DNA of 64,000 nucleotides from Marinobacter pelagius. GTDB taxonomy: Bacteria; Pseudomonadota; Gammaproteobacteria; Pseudomonadales; Oleiphilaceae. Shown piece after piece: positions 7,356 through 15,630 of the stretch. The position numbers were made by a program, and so were the translations under genes. How positions within the stretch are numbered: position 1 is the first letter of the stretch; each line of letters opens with the position of its first letter. The stretch covers positions 62,001-126,000 of the forward strand of contig NZ_QNRO01000008.1 of the NCBI RefSeq assembly GCF_003315345.1, given 5' to 3'. The notes under the pieces are model-generated. The model had not been told where the DNA came from and made no database searches. It was given only the letters and a program-made list of their open reading frames with translations.

Positions 7356-7685
7356 GGTTGTTCAGCAGGGCGTGGGTTGAGTTGAGCCGTTGGGCTATTC
7401 CAGTCAATTTTACTGTACAAGTAATATCGTTAAGATCTGATATTTAAATATTAAAAGATCGGTATTTTCGATGTTTTGGGGTGGTTTCCTGGATCAATGC
7501 GGTTGAATCCTTACTATGAAAGCCATCTTTTGCAAAAGTTTACGGAATCTGACGTTGTTCAAAAAAAATACCATTGAATGGCGGGTCATTTTGGTGCGAA
7601 ATATGCGAACGATTTACTTTATAAGGCTCGTGCACTAAGGCGATGAGTTTTTAAGCCGTTTTTTCTTCCCTGGTTTTCTCTACCG
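7356..7685. other. AT-rich divergent intergenic region
   Basis: A 330-base AT-rich stretch between the divergent sua5 and the PAS-GGDEF-EAL gene. It contains the palindrome ATATTTAAATAT (7440-7451) and an A8 run near 7562. No convincing promoter pair or ribosome site for the downstream gene was found, and there is no coding signal. Confidence 0.4.
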
Positions 7686-10600
7686 ATGCTCCCGACACCC
7701 AATGAATTCCGGCTGCAGGCGATCCTGCTGATCCTGTTTGGCTGCAGTGTCCTTACGGGCTTAATCAGTTTTGCCGTGGAGGCTATGCCCTTCCTGGCCG
7801 TGCCGGAGCGCTTGACGCTCAGCCCGGAAGGTGCGCCGGCTATCATCCTTATCGGTTTCGCCGTCCTTGCCCTGACTTTCCCAGGGCGCTTTTGGCGGAT
7901 GCTGGCGGGAGGTCTGGTTTCCATATTCGGCCTTTACGGGCTGATCCGTTGGCTGCTTTCTCTCTGGTCAGGGGTTGGACTGCACCCGGTTAGCGTTTCT
8001 TATGTATTGGACCTGCTGCCACCGTTGGCGCTGCTGCTGATGGCTGGCGTGAGCTTTTTGGGTGTGCGCAGTGCCAGGGGGAGTCTGTTCGGATTCATTA
8101 CCGGCTGCACCAGCGTGGGCATTGGTGCCATTGTGCTTGTCAGCCATTTGTACGAGGGACTCGATGCAGAGGCCAACGGACTTGGGGCAGGCTTTTCCAT
8201 GATTGGGGGGCTGTACTGTATCGCTTTCGGTGCAGTCCTCGTGCTCCTCTCTGAACAGAAGGCGAGCCGGCGGTTTTCGGTTCACTGTAAGGGCGCTTCT
8301 ATTGGCTTGTTGGCTGTCACGGGCACCTTCGTCCTGTTCCTGTTGGCGAGTTGGACCATCAATATGCAGCGCCATCAGGAGGCCCGGACAATCCTCCAGC
8401 ACTATCAGGAAATCCTGGAGCATGGGGTGGATGAGCACGTCAGACTGATCGACCGTCTGGCCGGGCGTTGGGCCGCTGCGGATAATGATGTTCCCGATGA
8501 AACCAGGCGACGGGAAGTCAGCCGCTACTATCCAGACAAGCCGGCCCTGGATGCATTGATGGTCGTCAGGGGAGAAGGGCAGCCACTATGGCGATCGGCA
8601 CGGTCCCCGGGGGATTTGTTGTGGCTGATGGATCAGGTCGTCAAGCCTGATGTTTTGTCGTGGCTGCGGCGGGCCCGAGAGCAGAACATCGCCAACAGCT
8701 GGTTTTTCCCTGACAGTAGCGATCCGTTCAAGGTCCTGAGCCTCGTCGCCACCAACCGTGCCGCTGGCGAGTTTCTCGCTGTCTTCGATATCCGTGAGAT
8801 GTTGGCGTACGAGGTGCCCAACAGCAACCATGAATTCGACCTTGCGCTCAAGCCGGTCGGGCCTGCTTTGGGAAAAAGTGATCCGAGCCTGAATACCGGT
8901 CTGTCTGAAATCCGTGAAACGACTGTCGTCGAGCTTGACCCCGGAGCCAGTGTATTGCTAACCGCCAAGGCAGGCCCACCTGCCTTGTTTTCGCTTCGTT
9001 TTTTGTTTCCGATGACGGTTCTGCTTTTCGGTCTGTGGATGAGTTATCTGCTGATCGTGGGGCGGAATTTGCTTGGCGCCTATAAAGACCAGGCGAAGGT
9101 GCTTGGTAAGGCCGAACAGGAGTTCCGTTCCCTTTTCTCCCGATCACCCGATACCATCATTGCCTTCGACAAACAGGGCTATTACCGTGCACTGAATTCG
9201 GTAGCCAAGACCCTTGTCGGCCTGGACGACTCTGATGTCGGGGTTACACATTACCAAACGGTATTGCGAGCCGCAGTGATCACCGAGGATGACAAACGCC
9301 GATTCGAGACGGCCTTCTCTAATGCCGTTGCGGGGCACACCCAGTCCTTCGAGATCGGCTTTGTCTCTCCGGGAAGCTCAGATATCCGGAACTATGAGTG
9401 TGACTTTCTGCCCATCGTGGTGGACGATGCCGTCACCGGTGCCTATTTCATTGCCAAGGACATCACCGAGAAACTGCAGTCCCAGGAAAACCAGCGAATT
9501 CTCAAACGCAGTCTTGAATCCACTGATAACGGTGTCGTGATCGTGGATCACCGGGCGGAGAGTTTGCCGGTAGTTTATGTGAACCCTGCCTTTTGCAGAA
9601 TGACGGGCTATTCCGAAGCCGAGGTTATCGGCGCTCCGGCCAGGCTGCTCACCGGACCGGAAACGGAAGAAGCGGACATCAGACGCATCAGGCGTGCTGT
9701 GAAAGCAGGCCGCTGCATCAGCCTGACGATGAAAAGCTATCGTCGGGACGGGACACCTTTCTGGAACCAGCTGTCCGTGACCCCCGTGCGTGACCCCGGT
9801 GGCGAAATCACCCATTACACTGCCATCATGCGGGACATTTCGGACAAGAAAGAACAGGAGCAACGGCTGGCATATCAGGCGACCCACGATGTCCTGACAG
9901 GGCTGGGCAACCGGGCACTGTTCGAGGATCACCTGAAGCATGACGTTTCCCTGGCAAAGCGGAGCGGACAGGTCCTGGCGGTGCTGTTTATCGACCTGGA
10001 CGAGTTCAAACCCATCAACGATACCCTGGGCCACAAGGTTGGGGATGAACTGCTCATCAGCGTGGCGCGCAAACTGGAGACAGTGATCCGCCCGACCGAT
10101 ACCCTGGTCCGGTTCGGAGGGGATGAATTCGTGCTCCTATTGCCAGATGTGGAGTCAGTACGAGGGGCGGAAAATGTGGCGGAGCGCGTTCTGGAAGAAC
10201 TTTCCAAACCGCATGTCATTGGTTCTCATGAGCTCTTCATTTCCGCAAGCATCGGTATCAGCGTGCTATCCGACGATCTGGATCAGCCGGAAAAACTGCT
10301 ACAACACGCCGATATGGCCATGTACAAGGCCAAACAGCAAGGCCGAGACACCTATGAGCTTTTTTCGCCGGACCTTGATAACAAGCTCTCGAGGCGAGTG
10401 GCGCTCAGAAACGAACTGCAGGAGGCTATTCAGTCCGGCCAACTGGTGTTGCACTATCAGCCACAGGTAGATCTATTCGGTTATCTGTGCGGCCTTGAGG
10501 CGCTCGTTCGCTGGAAGCACCCGGAGAGGGGGTTTATCTCGCCCGCCGACTTCATCCCGATGGCGGAAGAGACCGGTCAGATCGTGCAGTTGGGCAAATG

Positions 10601-11171
10601 GGTGACGACCCAGGCCTGCCGTGACGCGAAGCGGCTCCAGGAAATGGGGCTTCTCAGGGGCCGTATGGCGGTCAACCTGTCGCCGTTGCAGTTTCACCGT
10701 CGCAGTTTCCTGAGCTCGGTAAGGAGTATTCTGGCAAAAACCGGGCTGCGGGCGGAATACCTGGAACTGGAGCTTACCGAAGGGATCCTGATGAGGGATA
10801 CGGATGGTGCGGTCGATATACTCAACGCCCTGGCGGGGATGGGCATTGCCACGGCAATCGATGATTTCGGAACGGGGTATTCGTGTTTCGCGTATCTGCG
10901 GAACCTGCCCGTGGACAAGATCAAGATTGACCGGAGCTTTGTTGATCGTGTCACCACCAACGACAAGGATGCGGCTGTGTGCAAGGGTGTCATCACGCTC
11001 GCCCGGGAACTGGACCTGAAAGTCATTGCCGAGGGCGTCGAAACGGAAGAACAGGTCCGGTTCCTCAGTGGCAATGGTTGTGAGGCGTTCCAGGGCTACT
11101 ATTTTGCCAGACCGATGGCCTTTGACGATCTGGTCGAGTGGAGCAGTCAGGGGGTCACAACCGAGATTTGA
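7686..11171 (+). CDS. Membrane PAS-PAS-GGDEF-EAL dual-domain c-di-GMP protein
   Basis: A 1161-aa protein. Residues 1-220 hold about seven hydrophobic segments, then a roughly 190-residue extracytoplasmic stretch, another membrane segment (about 430-455), two PAS domains (about 475-590 and 605-715), a GGDEF domain with intact RFGGDEF at about 810, and an EAL domain with intact GLEAL at about 937, DDFGTGYS and VIAEGVET. Both active sites look competent, so it could make or degrade c-di-GMP. The second PAS resembles a LOV fold (GAPARLLTG) but lacks the flavin-reactive cysteine. No clear ribosome site precedes the ATG. It is followed convergently by an amidase. Confidence 0.9.
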   Translation: MLPTPNEFRLQAILLILFGCSVLTGLISFAVEAMPFLAVPERLTLSPEGAPAIILIGFAVLALTFPGRFWRMLAGGLVSIFGLYGLIRWLLSLWSGVGLHPVSVSYVLDLLPPLALLLMAGVSFLGVRSARGSLFGFITGCTSVGIGAIVLVSHLYEGLDAEANGLGAGFSMIGGLYCIAFGAVLVLLSEQKASRRFSVHCKGASIGLLAVTGTFVLFLLASWTINMQRHQEARTILQHYQEILEHGVDEHVRLIDRLAGRWAAADNDVPDETRRREVSRYYPDKPALDALMVVRGEGQPLWRSARSPGDLLWLMDQVVKPDVLSWLRRAREQNIANSWFFPDSSDPFKVLSLVATNRAAGEFLAVFDIREMLAYEVPNSNHEFDLALKPVGPALGKSDPSLNTGLSEIRETTVVELDPGASVLLTAKAGPPALFSLRFLFPMTVLLFGLWMSYLLIVGRNLLGAYKDQAKVLGKAEQEFRSLFSRSPDTIIAFDKQGYYRALNSVAKTLVGLDDSDVGVTHYQTVLRAAVITEDDKRRFETAFSNAVAGHTQSFEIGFVSPGSSDIRNYECDFLPIVVDDAVTGAYFIAKDITEKLQSQENQRILKRSLESTDNGVVIVDHRAESLPVVYVNPAFCRMTGYSEAEVIGAPARLLTGPETEEADIRRIRRAVKAGRCISLTMKSYRRDGTPFWNQLSVTPVRDPGGEITHYTAIMRDISDKKEQEQRLAYQATHDVLTGLGNRALFEDHLKHDVSLAKRSGQVLAVLFIDLDEFKPINDTLGHKVGDELLISVARKLETVIRPTDTLVRFGGDEFVLLLPDVESVRGAENVAERVLEELSKPHVIGSHELFISASIGISVLSDDLDQPEKLLQHADMAMYKAKQQGRDTYELFSPDLDNKLSRRVALRNELQEAIQSGQLVLHYQPQVDLFGYLCGLEALVRWKHPERGFISPADFIPMAEETGQIVQLGKWVTTQACRDAKRLQEMGLLRGRMAVNLSPLQFHRRSFLSSVRSILAKTGLRAEYLELELTEGILMRDTDGAVDILNALAGMGIATAIDDFGTGYSCFAYLRNLPVDKIKIDRSFVDRVTTNDKDAAVCKGVITLARELDLKVIAEGVETEEQVRFLSGNGCEAFQGYYFARPMAFDDLVEWSSQGVTTEI

Positions 11172-11198
11172 AGCCTTGGTTGGTAACATGTCCCCGAC

Positions 11199-12668
11199 TT
11201 ATTGCGGTGGAGTAAAGCCAGCCAGGCGGTGCTCCTCCAACAACTCCCCAAACCGAATCGTCGTCAGATCCATCCCCGGCGCCCCAATCACCTGCACGTT
11301 ATAGGGCAGGCCTTCTTTAGTACGCCCGATCGGTACTGAGGTGGCGGGCAGCCCTAACAGCGTCGCCAGAGCAATCCAGCAAAACTGATCCATATAGGCC
11401 CTGGGTTTGCCAGCCACGCTGATACGCCGCTTGAAAACGGGTTGGCTGTGGTCGTGATGGATGGCAGCTGTGGGGGTGATCGGTGTGAGCAATACATCGA
11501 AATCCTCGAACAGGGTTTCAATCTCGGCCCGCATCTTTTCCCGGACTTCGCTCCACTGCATCCACTCATAGATCCGCTGGTTCACCCCGCGGGCGTATTC
11601 GCCAATGTAAGGGGTGATCGGGCCCAGCAGATGTAGCCAACGCTCCAGCAGTGCGATCCATTTCATCTGTCGGCGTTGGGCCGGTTTCAGCGAGGTTCCG
11701 ATCAGGCTGCCCAGCAGGTTGAAGTAGACCGGCAGGATGTGTTCCAGGCTGAGCAGGGGATGATCGGTCTCGGCTACGAGGGCCCCCCGGTCTTCCAGGT
11801 TTTTGCCCAGGTTCCGGTAGCCTTCCACCAGCTCGTCCTCCACCGGGCAGAGGGAGTCGTCCAGCCACAGCGCTACCCGGGCCTGATCGAGCTTTTCTAA
11901 ACGTGTTGGTTCCATGGTCAGGGTCCAGCTGCGACCCTCGGCCGGGCGCGGGCCGGCGATAACGTTCAGTAGCAATGCCAGATCTCGCGCATTCCGGGCC
12001 ATGGGGCCGCCTTCGGCCAGGTCCGGTTGCGATTGGGTGCCCGGAGGCCCGGGGATGTGGCCCCGGAACGACACCAGTGACCGACTGGGTTTGTGACCGA
12101 ACACGCCACAGAAATGGGCGGGTATGCGGATCGAACCGGCCAGGTCGCTACCCACCTCCAGCGGCGTGAATCCCGCTGCCAGGGCGGCTGCTGCGCCCCC
12201 GGAGGAGCCGCCGGGGGTGCGGGTCACGTCGTAGGGGTTGTTGGTGACACCGAACAGCTTGTTGTAGCTCTGCAAATCCGTGGCGTAGACCGGAATGTTG
12301 GTTTTACCCAGGATGATGGCGCCGGCGTCTTCCAGGCGCCGGACCACATCTGCATGGCGTTCCGGCCGGTGATTTTTCAGGGCAGGGGCGCCGGCGGTAC
12401 AGGTCATGCCGGCCACTTCCCAGGTGTCCTTGAGGGTGAGCGGCAGGCCGTGCAGGGGGCCCAGCTCCTGGTTGTTCGCACGCTGCCGGTCCGCCTCCCG
12501 GGCCTGCTCCAGGACACGATTTTCATCCAGCGTGACCACCGCATTGATGGCGGGGTTCTGGTCCCGGATGCGGGCCAGCAGGGCCTGGGCGAGCTGTTCG
12601 CTGGTCAGTGCGCCGTTCTCAAGCTGGCGCAGAAGTTCGTGGGCCGGTTGGTAATGCAGGGCGTCCAT
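11199..12668 (-). CDS. Amidase-signature-family amidase
   Basis: A 489-aa cytoplasmic enzyme of the amidase signature family. The Ser-cisSer-Lys triad is readable: Lys80 (LPLTLKD), Ser155 in the GGSSGG loop and the nucleophile Ser179 in GSDLAGSIR. The substrate cannot be deduced; it is not GatA by context, since gatB and gatC are absent and the C-terminus lacks the GatA pattern. It stands alone between the convergent PAS-GGDEF-EAL gene and a minus-strand membrane protein gene. Confidence 0.85.
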   Translation of the reverse strand: MDALHYQPAHELLRQLENGALTSEQLAQALLARIRDQNPAINAVVTLDENRVLEQAREADRQRANNQELGPLHGLPLTLKDTWEVAGMTCTAGAPALKNHRPERHADVVRRLEDAGAIILGKTNIPVYATDLQSYNKLFGVTNNPYDVTRTPGGSSGGAAAALAAGFTPLEVGSDLAGSIRIPAHFCGVFGHKPSRSLVSFRGHIPGPPGTQSQPDLAEGGPMARNARDLALLLNVIAGPRPAEGRSWTLTMEPTRLEKLDQARVALWLDDSLCPVEDELVEGYRNLGKNLEDRGALVAETDHPLLSLEHILPVYFNLLGSLIGTSLKPAQRRQMKWIALLERWLHLLGPITPYIGEYARGVNQRIYEWMQWSEVREKMRAEIETLFEDFDVLLTPITPTAAIHHDHSQPVFKRRISVAGKPRAYMDQFCWIALATLLGLPATSVPIGRTKEGLPYNVQVIGAPGMDLTTIRFGELLEEHRLAGFTPPQ

Positions 12669-12706
12669 GGGCAGTCTCTTGTTGTTTTGGGCGTCTTTCT
12701 TATACG

Positions 12707-13714
12707 TTACGGCAGCTGGGCACGCCAGTGCTTGACCTTAACCTGGCCTTTTATGGCATCCAGGATCTCGATGATCAGGTCGATCAGCGCCTGGTTCTGG
12801 GTTTCGTCGGCGGCCACCTGGTCCGGGCTGGGCAGGAAGACGTTCACGATATCCTCGATGAACGCGTGGTTGGAGCTGGAAGCCAGGTCTTCCAGGATCT
12901 GGTGAATCACGTTGGCGACGATGTCACCAACGGCGTCCTCCAGGGTTTCCTGGATCGTGGGGCCGACCACCGGCAGGTATTTCAGGCGGGACAGCTCCAT
13001 ATTTTGTTTCAGGGCGTTGTCCACGCGCCCTTCAAGGTAGTTGCGTAGCGCGCCCCGGTTGGGCACATAGCCTTCCTGTGCCGCCTCGGCCACGCGCTGG
13101 GAAATCCACTCCGAGAGCATGTCACGGCGTGGATAAAGGATGTCTTTCTGGATCCTGTCGAACAGCGGCGACCCCCGACGAACCTCATCCTGGACGCCAT
13201 TGAGGACCTTGAGCACAATCCGGTCGGACAGCTCCTCCATGAACGCCTCATAATAGAAGTTCACGAACCGGTAGATCTTTGTGTTGGTGACGTCGATGAT
13301 CCGGTACTGGTGCAACCGGTAGATGATGGAGATCACCCGCAGGATACGGAGGAAACGCAAGCTGCCCACCGGGATACAGCCCACCAGGTCGTACCAGTGA
13401 ATGAACGGGTAGAAATACCACCGGTCATAGACACTGGCTCTGATGGCATAGCCCCAGCGCACGAAGAATTCCGTGAGGAAAATGGTCACGAAAATCATGT
13501 CGTAGAAAATGAACCGTTCGTGAATGGGATGGTAGGCAGACTGCAGCGCCGGGGCATGCTCTTTCAGCAGGTTCTGGATGGCGACAAAATTGTAGATGGA
13601 GTCCCAGATTATGAATGCCAGGTTCAGGATGAGCAGGCCGAGCATCAGGAAATCGATGATGAACCAGATGAGCTGGTGACTGGACTTCAGGTTTTCCCGG
13701 TTTATATGCAGCAT
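12707..13714 (-). CDS. Voltage-sensor-domain membrane protein without a pore
   Basis: A 335-aa protein with four membrane segments: S1 about 16-38, S2 69-90 with acidic E82, S3 103-116 with D109, and S4 119-140 carrying arginines at 120, 123, 126, 133 and 138. This is the layout of a voltage-sensor domain of the ion-transport superfamily. No S5, pore loop or S6 follows; residues 141-335 are charged and amphipathic, probably a cytoplasmic helical domain. It would be annotated as an ion transporter, but a conducting pore is not evident. It may be a voltage-sensing regulator or, speculatively, a proton-permeable domain. Divergent from tamA. Confidence 0.7.
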   Translation of the reverse strand: MLHINRENLKSSHQLIWFIIDFLMLGLLILNLAFIIWDSIYNFVAIQNLLKEHAPALQSAYHPIHERFIFYDMIFVTIFLTEFFVRWGYAIRASVYDRWYFYPFIHWYDLVGCIPVGSLRFLRILRVISIIYRLHQYRIIDVTNTKIYRFVNFYYEAFMEELSDRIVLKVLNGVQDEVRRGSPLFDRIQKDILYPRRDMLSEWISQRVAEAAQEGYVPNRGALRNYLEGRVDNALKQNMELSRLKYLPVVGPTIQETLEDAVGDIVANVIHQILEDLASSSNHAFIEDIVNVFLPSPDQVAADETQNQALIDLIIEILDAIKGQVKVKHWRAQLP

Positions 13715-13884
13715 GTAGTGGCCACTTATCCGATCTGGAGGCTGTGTAAGTCCCTGACAGGTTAGCGTATTTGTACCCCAAGCACGACAGGCTCCTCAAC
13801 TTGACCGCCTGACGTTAAACTTCCAATCTTTAATGGAACGTATAGCACCCCTACGGAAAGAACATCACAAGCTGGAGCCTGTCT

Positions 13885-15630
13885 ATTAACCCGATCCCGA
13901 GAATTTACCCGTTCTGCCTGTTGCTGGTGCTGGTGTCGCTGTGGCCCGCGGCGGGGCTTGCCCAGCAGGTCGAGGTTCGGGTGAAGGGAGACTATCCGGA
14001 GCTGGAAGCCAACGCCGAGGCCTTTATTGGTGAGGTCGACGGTCGTAGCGAAGGCAACCTGAGGCGTTATGCGCCGACCGCAGTTGAGCAAGCCAGTAGG
14101 GCCTTGCGGGCCCTGGGCTATTACAGTCCCCGTATAGACTGGCAGGTGAAAGCGGGCGATGCGGATGAGCTGGCCACGCTGATACTGGAGATTGAACCGG
14201 GAGAACCGGTACGAGTGACCTCAAGGCAGGTGGATATTCGGGGGGCGGCCGCAGAAGACCCGGCGTTTGTGGGTAAGCTGCCGGAGCAGCCAGAAATCGG
14301 CGATGTGCTGGATCATGGCGAATACAGCAATCTGATCAGCACCATCCAGAACCTTGCCCGCCGGCGCGGCTACTTTGATGGCAGGTTTGTGGCCCGGGTC
14401 CTGAGAGTCAATCCCGAGCAATACAACTCCGAAATCAGGGTGTTGTTCGACTCTGGTGAGCGATACCGGCTGGGCGAGGTCAACTTCGAGGAAGGGCATT
14501 GGTTCGAAACATCCTTACTGCAGGACTATGTCACCTTCAAGCCAGGCACCTTTTACCACTCGGATATCATCGCCCAGCTGAATCGGGACCTGTCCAGCAG
14601 CGGGTATTTTTCCGGGGTGGATGTGGATGCGCTGCCAGGAAATGCCGTCGATGGGGTGATTCCGGTGAGTGTCGCCGTTAGCCGGCGGGATCGCAGGTCG
14701 GTAGCGGCCGGTGTCGGTTTTTCCACGGATGTTGGCCCCCGCTTCCGGGGTACCTGGCGCGAGCATTGGATCAATCCGATGGGCCACAAGCGCGGGGCCG
14801 AAACCGAAATATCCCAGCCCCGGCAGAACCTCAGCACCTGGTACGAGCTGCCCCTGGATCCGCCGATGACAGACCTGATCCGCCTGACCGCCGGTTACCA
14901 GCGGGAGGATATCGAGAACGTGGAATCCGAACTGCTGACCCTGGGCCAGCAATGGCAGCACCAGCTGGACAACGGCTGGTTGCAGGTGCTGTCCATCCGC
15001 TGGGAGGGCGAGCGCTTCAACATCGGCGATGATGAGAAAGGCACCAGTAGCCTGCTGCTGCCAGGTATGGGTTATTCCAAGCTTCACCAGGACTCGCCCC
15101 TGGACCCGTCCCGGGGTTACCGGTTGCAGCTGGATGTGACCGGCGCCCACCGTGCGGTGCTGTCCAAGGTTGATATCCTGCATGTCTACGCCCAGGCCAA
15201 GGGGCTGTATACCCTGTTTGACAATCACCGGTTCCTGGGGCGATTCCAGATCGGCGCGGTTGGCACCAACCGGTTTGAGGATGTGCCGCCTTCTTTGCGT
15301 TTCTTCGCCGGTGGTGACCAGAGTGTCCGGGGCTACGGCTATGAAACCCTGTCACCGGAAAACGACAATGGCGTGCCGGTGGGCGGGCGTTACCTGATGG
15401 CCGGCAGTGCCGAGTACCAGTACGAGTTTGCCGAGCGCTGGCGGGTGGCTGTATTTGTCGATCATGGCAATGCCATCAACGATCTGCTTGATCCTTTGGC
15501 CACCGGCGCCGGTATCGGCCTGCGCTGGGTCAGCCCGGTGGGGCCGTTGCGCCTGGATATCGCCAAGGGCCTGGATCCGGAGTTCGGCGGAGGCTGGCGA
15601 ATTCACTTCTCGATGGGGCCGGAACTGTGA
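13885..15630 (+). CDS. tamA: TamA, Omp85-family outer-membrane translocation/assembly protein
   Basis: TamA has three N-terminal POTRA domains (about 25-270) and a 16-strand C-terminal barrel (about 275-581), and works with TamB in envelope biogenesis. FFAGGDQSVRGYGYE is the Omp85 lid-lock motif region and the chain ends in FSMGPEL. No ATG or GTG gives a proper signal peptide. An ATT at 13885 has GGAG seven bases upstream and gives an N-terminus with Arg, a long hydrophobic core and an AGLAQQ cleavage region; a TTG at 13921 would remove the charged part. I chose ATT (581 aa). The stop overlaps the tamB start (GTGA). Confidence 0.88.
   Translation: MNPIPRIYPFCLLLVLVSLWPAAGLAQQVEVRVKGDYPELEANAEAFIGEVDGRSEGNLRRYAPTAVEQASRALRALGYYSPRIDWQVKAGDADELATLILEIEPGEPVRVTSRQVDIRGAAAEDPAFVGKLPEQPEIGDVLDHGEYSNLISTIQNLARRRGYFDGRFVARVLRVNPEQYNSEIRVLFDSGERYRLGEVNFEEGHWFETSLLQDYVTFKPGTFYHSDIIAQLNRDLSSSGYFSGVDVDALPGNAVDGVIPVSVAVSRRDRRSVAAGVGFSTDVGPRFRGTWREHWINPMGHKRGAETEISQPRQNLSTWYELPLDPPMTDLIRLTAGYQREDIENVESELLTLGQQWQHQLDNGWLQVLSIRWEGERFNIGDDEKGTSSLLLPGMGYSKLHQDSPLDPSRGYRLQLDVTGAHRAVLSKVDILHVYAQAKGLYTLFDNHRFLGRFQIGAVGTNRFEDVPPSLRFFAGGDQSVRGYGYETLSPENDNGVPVGGRYLMAGSAEYQYEFAERWRVAVFVDHGNAINDLLDPLATGAGIGLRWVSPVGPLRLDIAKGLDPEFGGGWRIHFSMGPEL

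Noticed and set aside
9500..9830. Possible LOV photosensor in the second PAS domain
   Set aside because: The GAPARLLTG stretch aligns with the LOV motif but lacks the flavin-binding cysteine.
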